64,000 nucleotides of DNA from Actinacidiphila yeochonensis CN732 (lineage in GTDB: Bacteria > Actinomycetota > Actinomycetes > Streptomycetales > Streptomycetaceae). Made by a program: the position numbers and the translations under genes. This document shows positions 18,254 to 26,526 of this stretch, piece by piece. The stretch is taken from the NCBI RefSeq assembly GCF_000745345.1, contig NZ_JQNR01000003.1:868001-932000 (forward strand). Reading direction: 5' to 3'. The stretch's first letter is position 1, and every line of letters starts with the position of its first letter. The notes below the pieces were generated by a model. It had not been told where the DNA came from and ran no database searches. It saw only the letters and a program-made list of their open reading frames with translations.

Positions 18254-18624
18254 GGGGTGCGTTCGCCTTCCACAGCGGCCAGCGGGCGGTCGGACGGCGG
18301 TCGGTGGGCGGTGCGCAGGGCCATGTCGCGGGCCAGCTCGGTCAGCCGCCGCTCCACCGCCAGGAAGCGCAGGTAGGTGTTGAGCGCGAGCAGGGTGACG
18401 GTCACCACCAGCAGGTAGAGCACCAGGTCAGTGCCGCGGCCGACACCCAGCAGGTGCGCGGCCCGGGTGGTGTCGGCGGGCCGCAGCACGGCGTACGCGT
18501 TGAGCACGCAGAAGGCGAGGAAGGCGATCCGCTTCCACGCCCGCGTCCTGGTGGTGTTCCAGTTCCGGGCGAAGACCGCGAGCAGCACGGCGACCGCGGA
18601 GAGCAGGACGATCTGGATGAGCAC
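18250..18624 (-). CDS. DUF2304 family membrane protein
   Basis: A 124-residue protein with three hydrophobic segments (about 2-20, 33-50 and 65-85) and a short cytoplasmic tail. It begins MLIQIVLLSAVAVLLAVFAR. DUF2304 proteins are nearly always encoded beside a polyprenol-phosphate glycosyltransferase, and that gene is immediately upstream with only four bases between. The presumed role is as membrane partner of that enzyme. The GTG start at 18624 follows GGAAGGG. Confidence 0.82.
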   Translation of the reverse strand: MLIQIVLLSAVAVLLAVFARNWNTTRTRAWKRIAFLAFCVLNAYAVLRPADTTRAAHLLGVGRGTDLVLYLLVVTVTLLALNTYLRFLAVERRLTELARDMALRTAHRPPSDRPLAAVEGERTP

Positions 18625-18628
18625 CGCG

Positions 18629-19357
18629 TCAACCCTTCCGTTGGTTGAGCGACAGGTCGAAGAGGATGTTGACGCCGTTGATCAGGGACTGGCCCTTGGC
18701 GCGCGAGTAGTCGGTGTAGCGGACCGACACCGGAGCCTCGGCCACCCGCAGTCCGGACCGGGCCAGGAACGCGGTGATCTCCGAGGCGTGCGCCATCCCG
18801 TTCATGGTGATGTGCAGCCGGGAGGCGGCGGCCCGGTTGAACAGCCGCAGTCCGTTGTGCGCGTCGGACAGCCGCAGCCGCCGGGCGGTGGGGCTGACCG
18901 CGGCCGCGGCGCGCAGCACCACCCGTTTGCGCCAGGGCACCTGGCTGTGGCCGCCCGGGTCGAGGAAGCGGGAGCCGAGCACCACGTCCGCGCGGCGGCT
19001 GTGCGCGACGGCGAGCATGCCGACCACGTCCTCGACCCGGTGCTGCCCGTCGGCGTCGAAGGTGACGAAGCGTTCGGCGCCCGGCTGGGCGAGGGCGTAG
19101 CGCAGCCCGGTCTGCAGGGCCGCGCCCTGGCCGAGGTTGACGGGGTGCCGCAGCAGGTGGGCACCGGTGGCGGCGATCCGGTCGGCGGAGCCGTCGCGGC
19201 TGCCGTCGTCCACGCACACCACGTGCGGGAAGGCGGTGAGCGCCTCGGCGACCACGTCGGCGACGACGGCTGCCTCGTTGTAGACCGGGACGACGAGCCA
19301 CACGTCGTCGAAGGCGCGCTTGCGGGTGGTCTGGTGCGGTGCGGCGGGGACCCCCAT
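18629..19357 (-). CDS. Polyprenol-phosphate glycosyltransferase (dolichyl-phosphate mannose synthase-like GT2)
   Basis: A 242-residue soluble GT2 with DVWLVVPVYNEAAVVADVVA, VVCVDDGSRDGSADRI, NLGQGAALQTGLRYAL and the DxD motif FVTFDADGQHRVEDV. DVVLGSRFLDPGGHS follows. This arrangement is typical of enzymes that move a sugar from a nucleotide to a polyprenyl phosphate carrier on the inner face of the membrane. It lacks C-terminal membrane helices, which the adjacent DUF2304 protein would provide. The product could be the lipid-linked sugar used by the polytopic protein downstream, which is inference. Confidence 0.88.
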   Translation of the reverse strand: MGVPAAPHQTTRKRAFDDVWLVVPVYNEAAVVADVVAEALTAFPHVVCVDDGSRDGSADRIAATGAHLLRHPVNLGQGAALQTGLRYALAQPGAERFVTFDADGQHRVEDVVGMLAVAHSRRADVVLGSRFLDPGGHSQVPWRKRVVLRAAAAVSPTARRLRLSDAHNGLRLFNRAAASRLHITMNGMAHASEITAFLARSGLRVAEAPVSVRYTDYSRAKGQSLINGVNILFDLSLNQRKG

Positions 19358-19374
19358 GGCAGCGCGCCCTTTCG

Positions 19375-20952
19375 TCAGCTGGTCAACCGGTTGCCTTCTC
19401 TCGGACCCTCGGAGCGGTCCGCCACGGCTATGGCACCAGGCACGGTGTCCGCCACGGCGCCGGCCGCGGTGCCCGACGCCGTGTCAGCCGCCGTACCCGC
19501 CACCGGACCGGTCACGGCATCCGCGAGTTCCGCCGCGGGTTCCGTCACGAGAGCCGTCACAGGACCCGCCGCGATACCGGCGGCGGAGCCGGAGACGGTG
19601 TCCGTCCGTCCGGCTTGACGACGGAAGTGACGCAGAGGTTGCGTCCGGATACGCGAAGTCACCCGCACGGAGAGCATGACCGCGGTGATCGCCGCACCGG
19701 CGGCGTAAGCCGCCTCGACACGGTCACGAATCGGAATCGGACTCAGGGTCACCGCGAGCAGCCCGGCGGTGCCCACCGTCCACGCCCCCAGCTGGCGCCG
19801 GTGGCCGCCGGTGGTCTGGAGCGCCTGGCCGAGCACGGAGGCCAGCATGTAGCAGAGGGTGCCGGCCGACAGCCAGGCGAAGTCCGTCCAGCGCAGCACG
19901 TCCGGCGAGCCGAAGAGCCTCGGCACCAGCCACGGCCCCAGGGCGACGGCCGCCAGGCCCCCGGTGCCGCCCAGCAGCGCGGTCAGTCCGGCGGTGCGCA
20001 GCAGCAGCCGGCGGTGGGCGGCGGTGTCGCCGGCGGCGGCGGCGGTGGACAGGCCGCTCAGCAGGGACGCCTGGAGCGAGCCGAAGACGAAGAGCGGCAC
20101 CCGGGCCAGCACCACCGCGGACAGCAGTGCCGTGACGAAGGCGGTGTCCTGCGGGGCGAGCAGCTTGACGCTGATCACGGAGACGTTGACGAGGAGTTGG
20201 GCGAGGAGGGTGGCCGGCACCAGGGCCAGCAGCCCGGCCCGCAGCTCGCGCCACGGCAGGGCGGGCCCGCCGGACCCGCGGCGGCGGGCGGCGCTCCGGA
20301 CCCGGGGCAGCGTCACGGCCACCGAGACGAGGGTGGGCAGGGTGAGGAGGGCGGCGTACGGCAGCGGCCGGTGCACCCCGGCGGCGGCCAGGGCGAGTGA
20401 GCCGGCCACCCGCAGCAGCCCGTCGAGGGCGAGTTGGGCGCCGTACGCGGTGAAGGCGCCGGCGCCGGCCAGCACCCCGCGGGTGACGTGGGCGACGGAC
20501 AGCGCGGCGAACGCCCCGCACAGCGCGCCGACCAGCGCGGTGTCACCGTCGAAGAGCCGGTCGGCGAGGGGCCTGGCGAGGAGCGCCAACGGCAGGCAGA
20601 CCGCTGCCAGTTGGGTGAGCGAGGCGGCGGCGGCCCGGCGCACCACCGGGCCGACGCCCTGCCCGGCCACCACGCGGGCGGCCACCAGCCGGGTGACCTC
20701 CTGCTCGACCGGGAAGAAGAGGCCGAGCCCGACCGAGAAGACCAGCGTCCACAGCACCGACACGCCGGCCATCCGGGCCGCCGTCAGGCTTCGCCCGGCG
20801 GCGGCCAGTTGGACGTAGCTGGCCAGGCCCAGCACCGCGGTGCCGGCCCCGACCAGCGCCGTTCCCGGCGGCAGCAGGGCCGTCGCGTTCGCTAACGCGC
20901 GGCGCGCGGTCGCGACCCCCCTTGGCCGTGCCCCCGCCGGCGGCTCAGCCAC
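19375..20952 (-). CDS. Wzx-like polysaccharide flippase / oligosaccharide exporter
   Basis: A 525-residue membrane protein with about 12-14 predicted helices and little polar sequence, for example LLPPGTALVGAGTAVLGLAS and VSVLWTLVFSVGLGLFFPVEQEV. It belongs to the MATE/MurJ/Wzx flippase type that turns lipid-linked glycans across the membrane. The last 80 residues (from about 445) are a repetitive Ala/Val/Gly/Thr tail, for example VTGPVAGTAADTASGTAAGA, unusual for a flippase and probably disordered outside the core fold. The gene starts 8 bases inside the end of rfbD, so it is in the rhamnose operon. Confidence 0.82.
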   Translation of the reverse strand: MAEPPAGARPRGVATARRALANATALLPPGTALVGAGTAVLGLASYVQLAAAGRSLTAARMAGVSVLWTLVFSVGLGLFFPVEQEVTRLVAARVVAGQGVGPVVRRAAAASLTQLAAVCLPLALLARPLADRLFDGDTALVGALCGAFAALSVAHVTRGVLAGAGAFTAYGAQLALDGLLRVAGSLALAAAGVHRPLPYAALLTLPTLVSVAVTLPRVRSAARRRGSGGPALPWRELRAGLLALVPATLLAQLLVNVSVISVKLLAPQDTAFVTALLSAVVLARVPLFVFGSLQASLLSGLSTAAAAGDTAAHRRLLLRTAGLTALLGGTGGLAAVALGPWLVPRLFGSPDVLRWTDFAWLSAGTLCYMLASVLGQALQTTGGHRRQLGAWTVGTAGLLAVTLSPIPIRDRVEAAYAAGAAITAVMLSVRVTSRIRTQPLRHFRRQAGRTDTVSGSAAGIAAGPVTALVTEPAAELADAVTGPVAGTAADTASGTAAGAVADTVPGAIAVADRSEGPREGNRLTS

Positions 20953-21865
20953 GCTCGGCTGCCACCAGGGCGGGGAAGGCCTCGGCCAGCGCGGACCGCC
21001 AGTCGCGGACGGGCTCGATGCCGGCCTGCTGCCAGCGGTCGTGGCCGAGCACGCTGTAGGCCGGGCGCGGCGCCGGCAGCCCCAGCGCCTCGGTGGTGGT
21101 GGGCCGGACCCGCTCGGGGTCGGCGCCCAGCAGCCGGAAGATCTCCCGGGCGAACCCGAACCAGGTCACCTCGCCGCCGCTGGTGCCGTGGTAGACGCCG
21201 GCCGGCGCGGCCTTCTCCCCGGTCCGCTCCCCGGCCCCGCGCAGAGCCGCGTGGCCGAGCCGGACCAGCCGGTCGGCCAGGTCGACCGTCCAGGTGGGTT
21301 GGCCGCGCTGGTCGTCGACGACGTCGAGGGTGTCCTTCACACCTTCCAGTCTGATCATGGTGCGGGCGAAATTGCGCCCTCCCGCGCCGTAGAGCCACGC
21401 GGTACGCACCACATAGCCGTCGTCCGGCAGGGTGGCGAGCACGGCCTGCTCGCCGGCCAGCTTGGTGCGGCCGTAGGCGCCGCGCGGACCGGTCGGGGCG
21501 TCCTCGGGGTACGGCCGGTCGGCGTCGCCGGGGAAGACGTAGTCCGTGGAGACGTGCAGCAGCTTCGCGCCGTGCTCGGCGCACGCCCGCGCCAGGTTGC
21601 CGGGGCCCTCGCCGTTGACCCGGGCGGCGTCGGCCTCCTGGGTCTCGGCGTTGTCGACGGCGGTCCAGGCCGCGCAGTTGACGACCACCACCGGCTGGTA
21701 CTCGGCGACCGCGGCGGCCACCGCCGCCGGGTCGGTGATGTCCAGGGCGGCGCTGCCCAGGCCCACCACCTCGGTGTCGGGCTCGCTGCGCATCCGGGCC
21801 AGCAGGTCCTGGCCGAGCATGCCGCCGGCCCCGGTCACCAGCCAGGTCGCGTGGGGAGGCTTCAC
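20945..21865 (-). CDS. rfbD: dTDP-4-dehydrorhamnose reductase
   Basis: A 306-residue NAD(P)H-dependent reductase making dTDP-L-rhamnose. The Rossmann motif is WLVTGAGGMLGQDLLARM. VVNCAAWTAVDNAE, LLHVSTDYVFPGD and the YxxxK site YGRTKLAGEQAVL follow. The later RTAWLYGAGGRNFARTM and GLPAPRPAYSVL are typical of RfbD. The GTG start at 21865 overlaps the rfbB stop as GTGA. The longer frame upstream is antisense noise inside rfbB. Confidence 0.94.
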   Translation of the reverse strand: MKPPHATWLVTGAGGMLGQDLLARMRSEPDTEVVGLGSAALDITDPAAVAAAVAEYQPVVVVNCAAWTAVDNAETQEADAARVNGEGPGNLARACAEHGAKLLHVSTDYVFPGDADRPYPEDAPTGPRGAYGRTKLAGEQAVLATLPDDGYVVRTAWLYGAGGRNFARTMIRLEGVKDTLDVVDDQRGQPTWTVDLADRLVRLGHAALRGAGERTGEKAAPAGVYHGTSGGEVTWFGFAREIFRLLGADPERVRPTTTEALGLPAPRPAYSVLGHDRWQQAGIEPVRDWRSALAEAFPALVAAERG

Positions 21866-22845
21866 AGTGCGGCGCGCTCCTTCAGCGGCTCCCACCAGGA
21901 CCGGTTGTCCCGGTACCAGGCGACGGTCTCGGCCAGGCCGGTCGCGAAGTCCTTGCGCGGCTCGTAGCCCAGCTCGGTGCGGATCTTGGTGCAGTCCACC
22001 GAGTAGCGGCGGTCGTGGCCCTTGCGGTCCTGGACGTGGTCGACGCTGTCCCAGCCGGCGCCGCACGCCTCCAGCAGCATGCCGGTGAGCTCCTTGTTGG
22101 AGAGCTCGGTGCCGCCGCCGATGTTGTAGACCTCGCCGGGACGGCCCTTCGTGCGGACCAGGTCGATGCCCTGCACGTGGTCGTCGATGTGCAGCCAGTC
22201 CCGGACGTTGCCGCCGTCGCCGTACAGCGGGACGTGCTTGCCGTCCAGCAGGTTGGTGATGAACAGCGGGATGACCTTCTCCGGGAAGTGGTGGTGCCCG
22301 TAGTTGTTCGAGCAGCGGGTCACCCGCACGTCCAGCCCGTGGGTGCGGTGGTAGGCGAGCGCGATGAGGTCGCTGGACGCCTTGGCCGCGGAGTAGGGCG
22401 AGTTGGGCTGGAGCGGGTGGTCCTCCGGCCAGGAGCCCTCGTCGATCGAGCCGTACACCTCGTCGGTGGAGATGTGCACGAACGTCTTCAGCCCGGTGCG
22501 CAGGGCCGCGTCCAGCAGCGTCTGGGTGCCGGCGACGTTGGTGCGGATGAACTCGGTCGCGCCCAGGATGGAGCGGTCCACGTGCGACTCGGCGGCGAAG
22601 TGGACCACCTGGTCCTGCTCGGCCAGCAGCTTGTTGACCAGGTCGGCGTCGCAGATGTCGCCCTCGACGAAGGCGAACCCGGGGTGCGAGCGGACCTCGT
22701 CGAGGTTGGCCGGGTTGCCGGCGTAGGTCAGCTTGTCCAGCACGGTGACCTGGACGTCGCCGGGGCCCTGCGGGCCGAGCAGCGTGCGGACGTAGTGGGA
22801 GCCGATGAAGCCGGCACCGCCGGTCACCAGTATGCGGTCGGTCAT
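21862..22845 (-). CDS. rfbB: dTDP-glucose 4,6-dehydratase
   Basis: A 327-residue SDR enzyme that converts dTDP-glucose to dTDP-4-keto-6-deoxyglucose. It has RILVTGGAGFIGSHYVRTLL, HFAAESHVDRSI and FVHISTDEVYGSI (catalytic Thr-Asp-Glu). The YSAAKASSD active site and TRCSNNYGHHHFPEKVIPLF complete the family set. The start overlaps the rfbA stop by four bases. The order A-B-D on one strand implies a single operon running on into the flippase and glycosyltransferases. Confidence 0.95.
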   Translation of the reverse strand: MTDRILVTGGAGFIGSHYVRTLLGPQGPGDVQVTVLDKLTYAGNPANLDEVRSHPGFAFVEGDICDADLVNKLLAEQDQVVHFAAESHVDRSILGATEFIRTNVAGTQTLLDAALRTGLKTFVHISTDEVYGSIDEGSWPEDHPLQPNSPYSAAKASSDLIALAYHRTHGLDVRVTRCSNNYGHHHFPEKVIPLFITNLLDGKHVPLYGDGGNVRDWLHIDDHVQGIDLVRTKGRPGEVYNIGGGTELSNKELTGMLLEACGAGWDSVDHVQDRKGHDRRYSVDCTKIRTELGYEPRKDFATGLAETVAWYRDNRSWWEPLKERAAL

Positions 22846-23909
22846 GAGGAGATCTGCACCTTGCTGTGGTCACCGAGGACGAGACGGTGGGCGGCGGGGT
22901 TGCGGGGGGCCGGGGTCACCTCGACGTTGCGCCCGATCAGGGACGCCTCGACGCGGCGCACGCCGGTCAGGGAGGAGTCGCGCAGCACTATCGAGTACTC
23001 GATCTCGGTGTCCGCGATCCGGCAGTGCTCCGAGACGGAGGTGTAGGGGCCGACGTAGGAGTCGTTGATCTCGGAGTCGGCGCCGATGATGACGGGGCCG
23101 ACGATCCGGCTGCCGGTCACCTTGGCGCCGGCCTCGATCCGCACCCGGCCGATGATCTCGCTCTCGGCGTCGACCTGGCCGAGGATCTCCGGCTCCAGGG
23201 TGTCGAGCACCGACCGGTTGACCTCCAGCATGTCGGTGACGTTGCCGGTGTCCTTCCAGTAGCCGGAGATCGTGGTGGAGCGCACGTCGCGCCCCTCGTC
23301 GATCAGCCACTGGATGGCGTGGGTGATCTCCAGCTCACCGCGCCAGGACGGCTTGATGGCGCGCACCGCCTCGTGCACCGCCGGGGTGAAGAGGTAGACG
23401 CCCACCAGCGCGAGGTCGCTCTTGGGCTGCTTCGGCTTCTCCTCCAGGTTGCGCACCCTGCCCTCGGCGTCGAGCTCGGCGACGCCGAAGGAGGTCGGGT
23501 TGGGCACCTTGGTGAGCAGGATCTGCGCGGCGGGCCGCTCGGTGCGGAACTCCTCGACCAGGCCGCTGATGCCGCCGACGATGAAGTTGTCGCCGAGGTA
23601 CATGACGAAGTCGTCGTCCCCGAGGAAGTCGCGGGCGATCAGCACCGCGTGCGCCAGCCCGAGCGGCGCCTCCTGCGGGATGTAGGTGACGTCGATGCCG
23701 AGCGCGGAGCCGTCGCCGACCGCATCCCGGATCTCCGCGGCGGTGTCGCCGACGATGATGCCGACCTCGGTGATCCCGGCCTCCGCGATGGCCTCCAGCC
23801 CGTAGAAGAGCACGGGCTTGTTGGCTACCGGAACGAGCTGTTTGGCGGAGGTGTGCGTGATCGGGCGGAGCCGCGTGCCGGCTCCCCCGGAGAGCACCAG
23901 TGCTTTCAC
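22842..23909 (-). CDS. rfbA: Glucose-1-phosphate thymidylyltransferase (long form)
   Basis: A 355-residue enzyme that makes dTDP-glucose from glucose-1-phosphate and dTTP. The nucleotidyltransferase signature VKALVLSGGAGTRLRPITHT opens the protein, with SAKQLVPVANKPVLFYGLE, MYLGDNFIVGG and EITHAIQWLIDEG following. The C-terminal 110 residues form a left-handed beta-helix (RIEAGAKVTGSRIVGPVIIG). This long form is common in actinobacterial antibiotic and wall clusters (StrD type). I chose the GTG at 23909; the frame is open further upstream but lacks similarity. It is the first gene of the rhamnose operon, and the 189-base gap before it should contain the promoter. Confidence 0.94.
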   Translation of the reverse strand: MKALVLSGGAGTRLRPITHTSAKQLVPVANKPVLFYGLEAIAEAGITEVGIIVGDTAAEIRDAVGDGSALGIDVTYIPQEAPLGLAHAVLIARDFLGDDDFVMYLGDNFIVGGISGLVEEFRTERPAAQILLTKVPNPTSFGVAELDAEGRVRNLEEKPKQPKSDLALVGVYLFTPAVHEAVRAIKPSWRGELEITHAIQWLIDEGRDVRSTTISGYWKDTGNVTDMLEVNRSVLDTLEPEILGQVDAESEIIGRVRIEAGAKVTGSRIVGPVIIGADSEINDSYVGPYTSVSEHCRIADTEIEYSIVLRDSSLTGVRRVEASLIGRNVEVTPAPRNPAAHRLVLGDHSKVQISS

Positions 23910-24098
23910 GTTACGAGTCCCATGCTGGCTGTGTTTCGGGTGGATACGGGCTAGGCCCTGTCTGGCGGGCGGTGTCCGGCGCTCCCAACGCCCGCCCCAC
24001 CCGTACGGGCGGACGACATCAGGTGTCAGAGAGGACCTGGGTACGGCGCGACCGTGCAGGGCGCGCCCGGTGTCCCCCGCAGCGAGCATACCCAAGCG

Positions 24099-26258
24099 TC
24101 ACCTGGAGTTGCCCTCCCGTACATCTGCCGCCAGCTCGTCCGCGGGGACGCCCTCCGCGGCGGCAGCCCCCAGTTCACTGCGGGCCTCCGCGGTTGTCCC
24201 GGGAACCGGTCCGGTTTCACCCGTCTGGCCCATCGCGGCCTGCTGGACGAGGCGGACCTCGGCCTTCCCCGCGAGGTCGCGCACGGCCTGGGTGAAGCGC
24301 GTGATGGAGGGGGGCGTGTCCGGGCCGAGCAGGTACTGCTTGATCTCCCGGCGGGCCGTGGTCAGCGGGTCGCCGGACGGGTCGACGACCGCCCGCACCA
24401 GTTCACCCACCCGGGTGGCCTGGTTGTCCAGGACCAGCGCGGCCCGGGCGGCGGTGTTCTGCCGCTTGAACTCCTCCTCGCCGAGCTGCGCCGAGTCGGT
24501 GATGGCGTACGGCTTGCCGGTCGCCACGAAGTCGGAGACCACGCTGGAGATGTCGGAGACCATCGCGTCGGACTCGTTGAAGCAGTCGTACAGGTGCGGC
24601 ATCGGGCCGGTGACGACCTTGTGCTCCCACGGGCTGAGCGAGCGCCAGTAGGCGGCGTTCCACTCGGCGCGCAGCTCCGCCAGCCGGGCGGCGAGCCCGG
24701 GGTCGGTCATCGCCTCGCGCGACATCACGGCCATGTCGCCCTCGGTGGAGGCGGCCTCGGCGACCAGGGCGTCCAGCGCGGTCTGCACCCGGGCCAGCTC
24801 GGTCCTGGCGGCGGCCTGTCCGGCGGCGCCCTCGGCGATCCGCGCGGCCCAGGCCGGGTCGGCGGCGCGCTGGGCGTTGGCCTTGGTGAGGATCGCCACG
24901 ACCTTCTCGTGGGCGCGCTTGGCCCTGGCGTCGACGGTGCCGGTGAAGGGGTGCGGCTTGTACAGCACCCGCACCGGGACGGGGCCGTCGACCAGGCCGC
25001 GGACGATGTTCTGGCCGGCCAGGATCAGCGAGGTGTTGCCCGGGTCGTCGGTCCAGCCCTCCCAGGTGGGCGCGTACAGGATGGTCGGCGTGCCGGTGGC
25101 GGCGGAGCCGTCCCAGGGGGCGATACCGGCCAGCTGCGGGCGGCCCACCTCGACGATGTCCTCGTCGCGCACGCCGACGTCGGCCAGCTCGTACCGGTCG
25201 CGGCCGGCCTTGCCCGCCGACCACACCTCGTCGTACGCCTTGCTGAACGGGTTGACGCTGGCCACCTTGTCGCTGTCGCCGTGGCCGACGAAGACGTGCT
25301 TGATGGTCGGCACCCGCAGCATGTGGATGTTCTTGCCGACGTTGGCCGGGTAGAGGGCGACCCGCACGGTGGACAGGTCCATGTTCATCAGGTGCACCGC
25401 GCCCGGCACGCACAGCACCGGCACGGAGGTGTCGGCGAGCTGCAGCAGTATGGCGCGCTCGCGCAGGATCACCAGCGGCCGCTCGCCCTCCAGCCGCGCC
25501 ATGGTGTCCAGCCACATGTTCACCTGGTAGGCGGAGTCCGCGGAGCCGGAGAAGTACAGCACGGTGGTCGGCCGGTAGGAGCGCAGCCAGGTGTCCATGA
25601 AGGCGAGCGCCGCGTCGGTGCGGGCCGGCAGCCGCTTGCGGGCCATGTACGGGGCCAGCGCCAGCGTGTAGGCGATCCCGAGGAGCAGGGTCAGCGCCGC
25701 GCCGGTGTAGGCGTAGCCGGTGGCGGCGCCCTTGGCGTAGGCGATGAAGCCGATGACGGCGAGGACGTCCAGGTGGAGCATCTTCTCGGCGGCGCGGCTG
25801 GTCAGCAGCGACGGCGGCGCGTCGGTGATCCGCAGCCCCGACAGGTCGATGTTGCGGGTGCCGAAGGGCAGCTTGCGGCGGTTGCGGATGAGGGTGACCA
25901 GCGCGGAGTGCGGGGCCTGCATGCCGTAGAAGACGAGGAAGCAGACGATCGCGGCGGAGAAGGCCCGGCCGTTGGCCAGGTTCAGCTGCGCCATGAGCAG
26001 CACCACGGTCAGCTCGCGCAGCAGGAACCGCAGCGACAGGCCCGCGCGGGCCTTGCTGAGCCGGTTGATCAGGTAGGCGCGCCGCTGGTGGAGGAACCAG
26101 TCGGTGACGTAGCTGACGACGCCGGCCACCGCGAAGAACCACAGGTTGGGCAGCAGCGCCGCCAGCACCAGGCAGGGATAGCTGAGCAGCATCAGCAGCG
26201 CGGCGGCGAGTTCGCCGCCGGTCTCCACACGGGCCAGACGAATGGCGGTTGCGATCAC
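24099..26258 (-). CDS. Membrane-anchored CDP-glycerol/CDP-ribitol polyol-phosphate transferase (TagF/TarL-like)
   Basis: A 719-residue two-part protein. Residues 1-215 contain four to five hydrophobic segments (about 18-50, 82-115, 163-178, 183-203). Residues 225-640 form the CDP-glycerol glycerophosphotransferase GT-B domain: YFSGSADSAYQVNMWLD, VFVGHGDSDKVASVNPFSKAY (323-342), ILYAPTWEGW (393-402), VRVLYKPHPFTG (429-440) and NESDAMVSDISSVVSDF. These match the family His, Pro-Thr-Trp and Ser-Asp motifs that polymerise teichoic acid backbones. Classical TagF/TarL are peripheral; an integral N-terminal domain is unusual. The neighbouring CDP-ribitol synthase makes ribitol phosphate the likelier substrate, which is inference. 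A GTG start follows AGGAG. Confidence 0.85.
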   Translation of the reverse strand: MIATAIRLARVETGGELAAALLMLLSYPCLVLAALLPNLWFFAVAGVVSYVTDWFLHQRRAYLINRLSKARAGLSLRFLLRELTVVLLMAQLNLANGRAFSAAIVCFLVFYGMQAPHSALVTLIRNRRKLPFGTRNIDLSGLRITDAPPSLLTSRAAEKMLHLDVLAVIGFIAYAKGAATGYAYTGAALTLLLGIAYTLALAPYMARKRLPARTDAALAFMDTWLRSYRPTTVLYFSGSADSAYQVNMWLDTMARLEGERPLVILRERAILLQLADTSVPVLCVPGAVHLMNMDLSTVRVALYPANVGKNIHMLRVPTIKHVFVGHGDSDKVASVNPFSKAYDEVWSAGKAGRDRYELADVGVRDEDIVEVGRPQLAGIAPWDGSAATGTPTILYAPTWEGWTDDPGNTSLILAGQNIVRGLVDGPVPVRVLYKPHPFTGTVDARAKRAHEKVVAILTKANAQRAADPAWAARIAEGAAGQAAARTELARVQTALDALVAEAASTEGDMAVMSREAMTDPGLAARLAELRAEWNAAYWRSLSPWEHKVVTGPMPHLYDCFNESDAMVSDISSVVSDFVATGKPYAITDSAQLGEEEFKRQNTAARAALVLDNQATRVGELVRAVVDPSGDPLTTARREIKQYLLGPDTPPSITRFTQAVRDLAGKAEVRLVQQAAMGQTGETGPVPGTTAEARSELGAAAAEGVPADELAADVREGNSR

Positions 26259-26526
26259 GGTGTGGCTGCTCCTGTGCGGTGTCGACGGGAAATGCGGACG
26301 GGCACGTTCTGGGCGGGGAACGGAAAGGCGCCCGGCGTGGGGGGACTCACGGGTGATCCGGGGTCCGGGGGGCTCCAGGAAGCCCGGGGCCGCACTCCGG
26401 GGGCTCCGGATGCTCCGGGGGTTCGCATTCCCTCGTCAACGGGTGAGGTCCCCGGGCGCGCTCACGCGCGGCAGATCCGGGGGCGTCACCGCGATCATCG
26501 ATCGCGTTCGAATCGCGGCAAGGCTA
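26259..26526. other. Intergenic region between the polymerase and CDP-ribitol synthase genes
   Basis: No gene is seen. Just downstream of the 26527 stop lies a perfect 7-bp inverted repeat with a 3-base loop (26490-26506), possibly a weak terminator. The rest is a G+C-rich run with repeated ccggggg blocks that should hold the promoter or leader of the polymerase gene. Confidence 0.5.
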
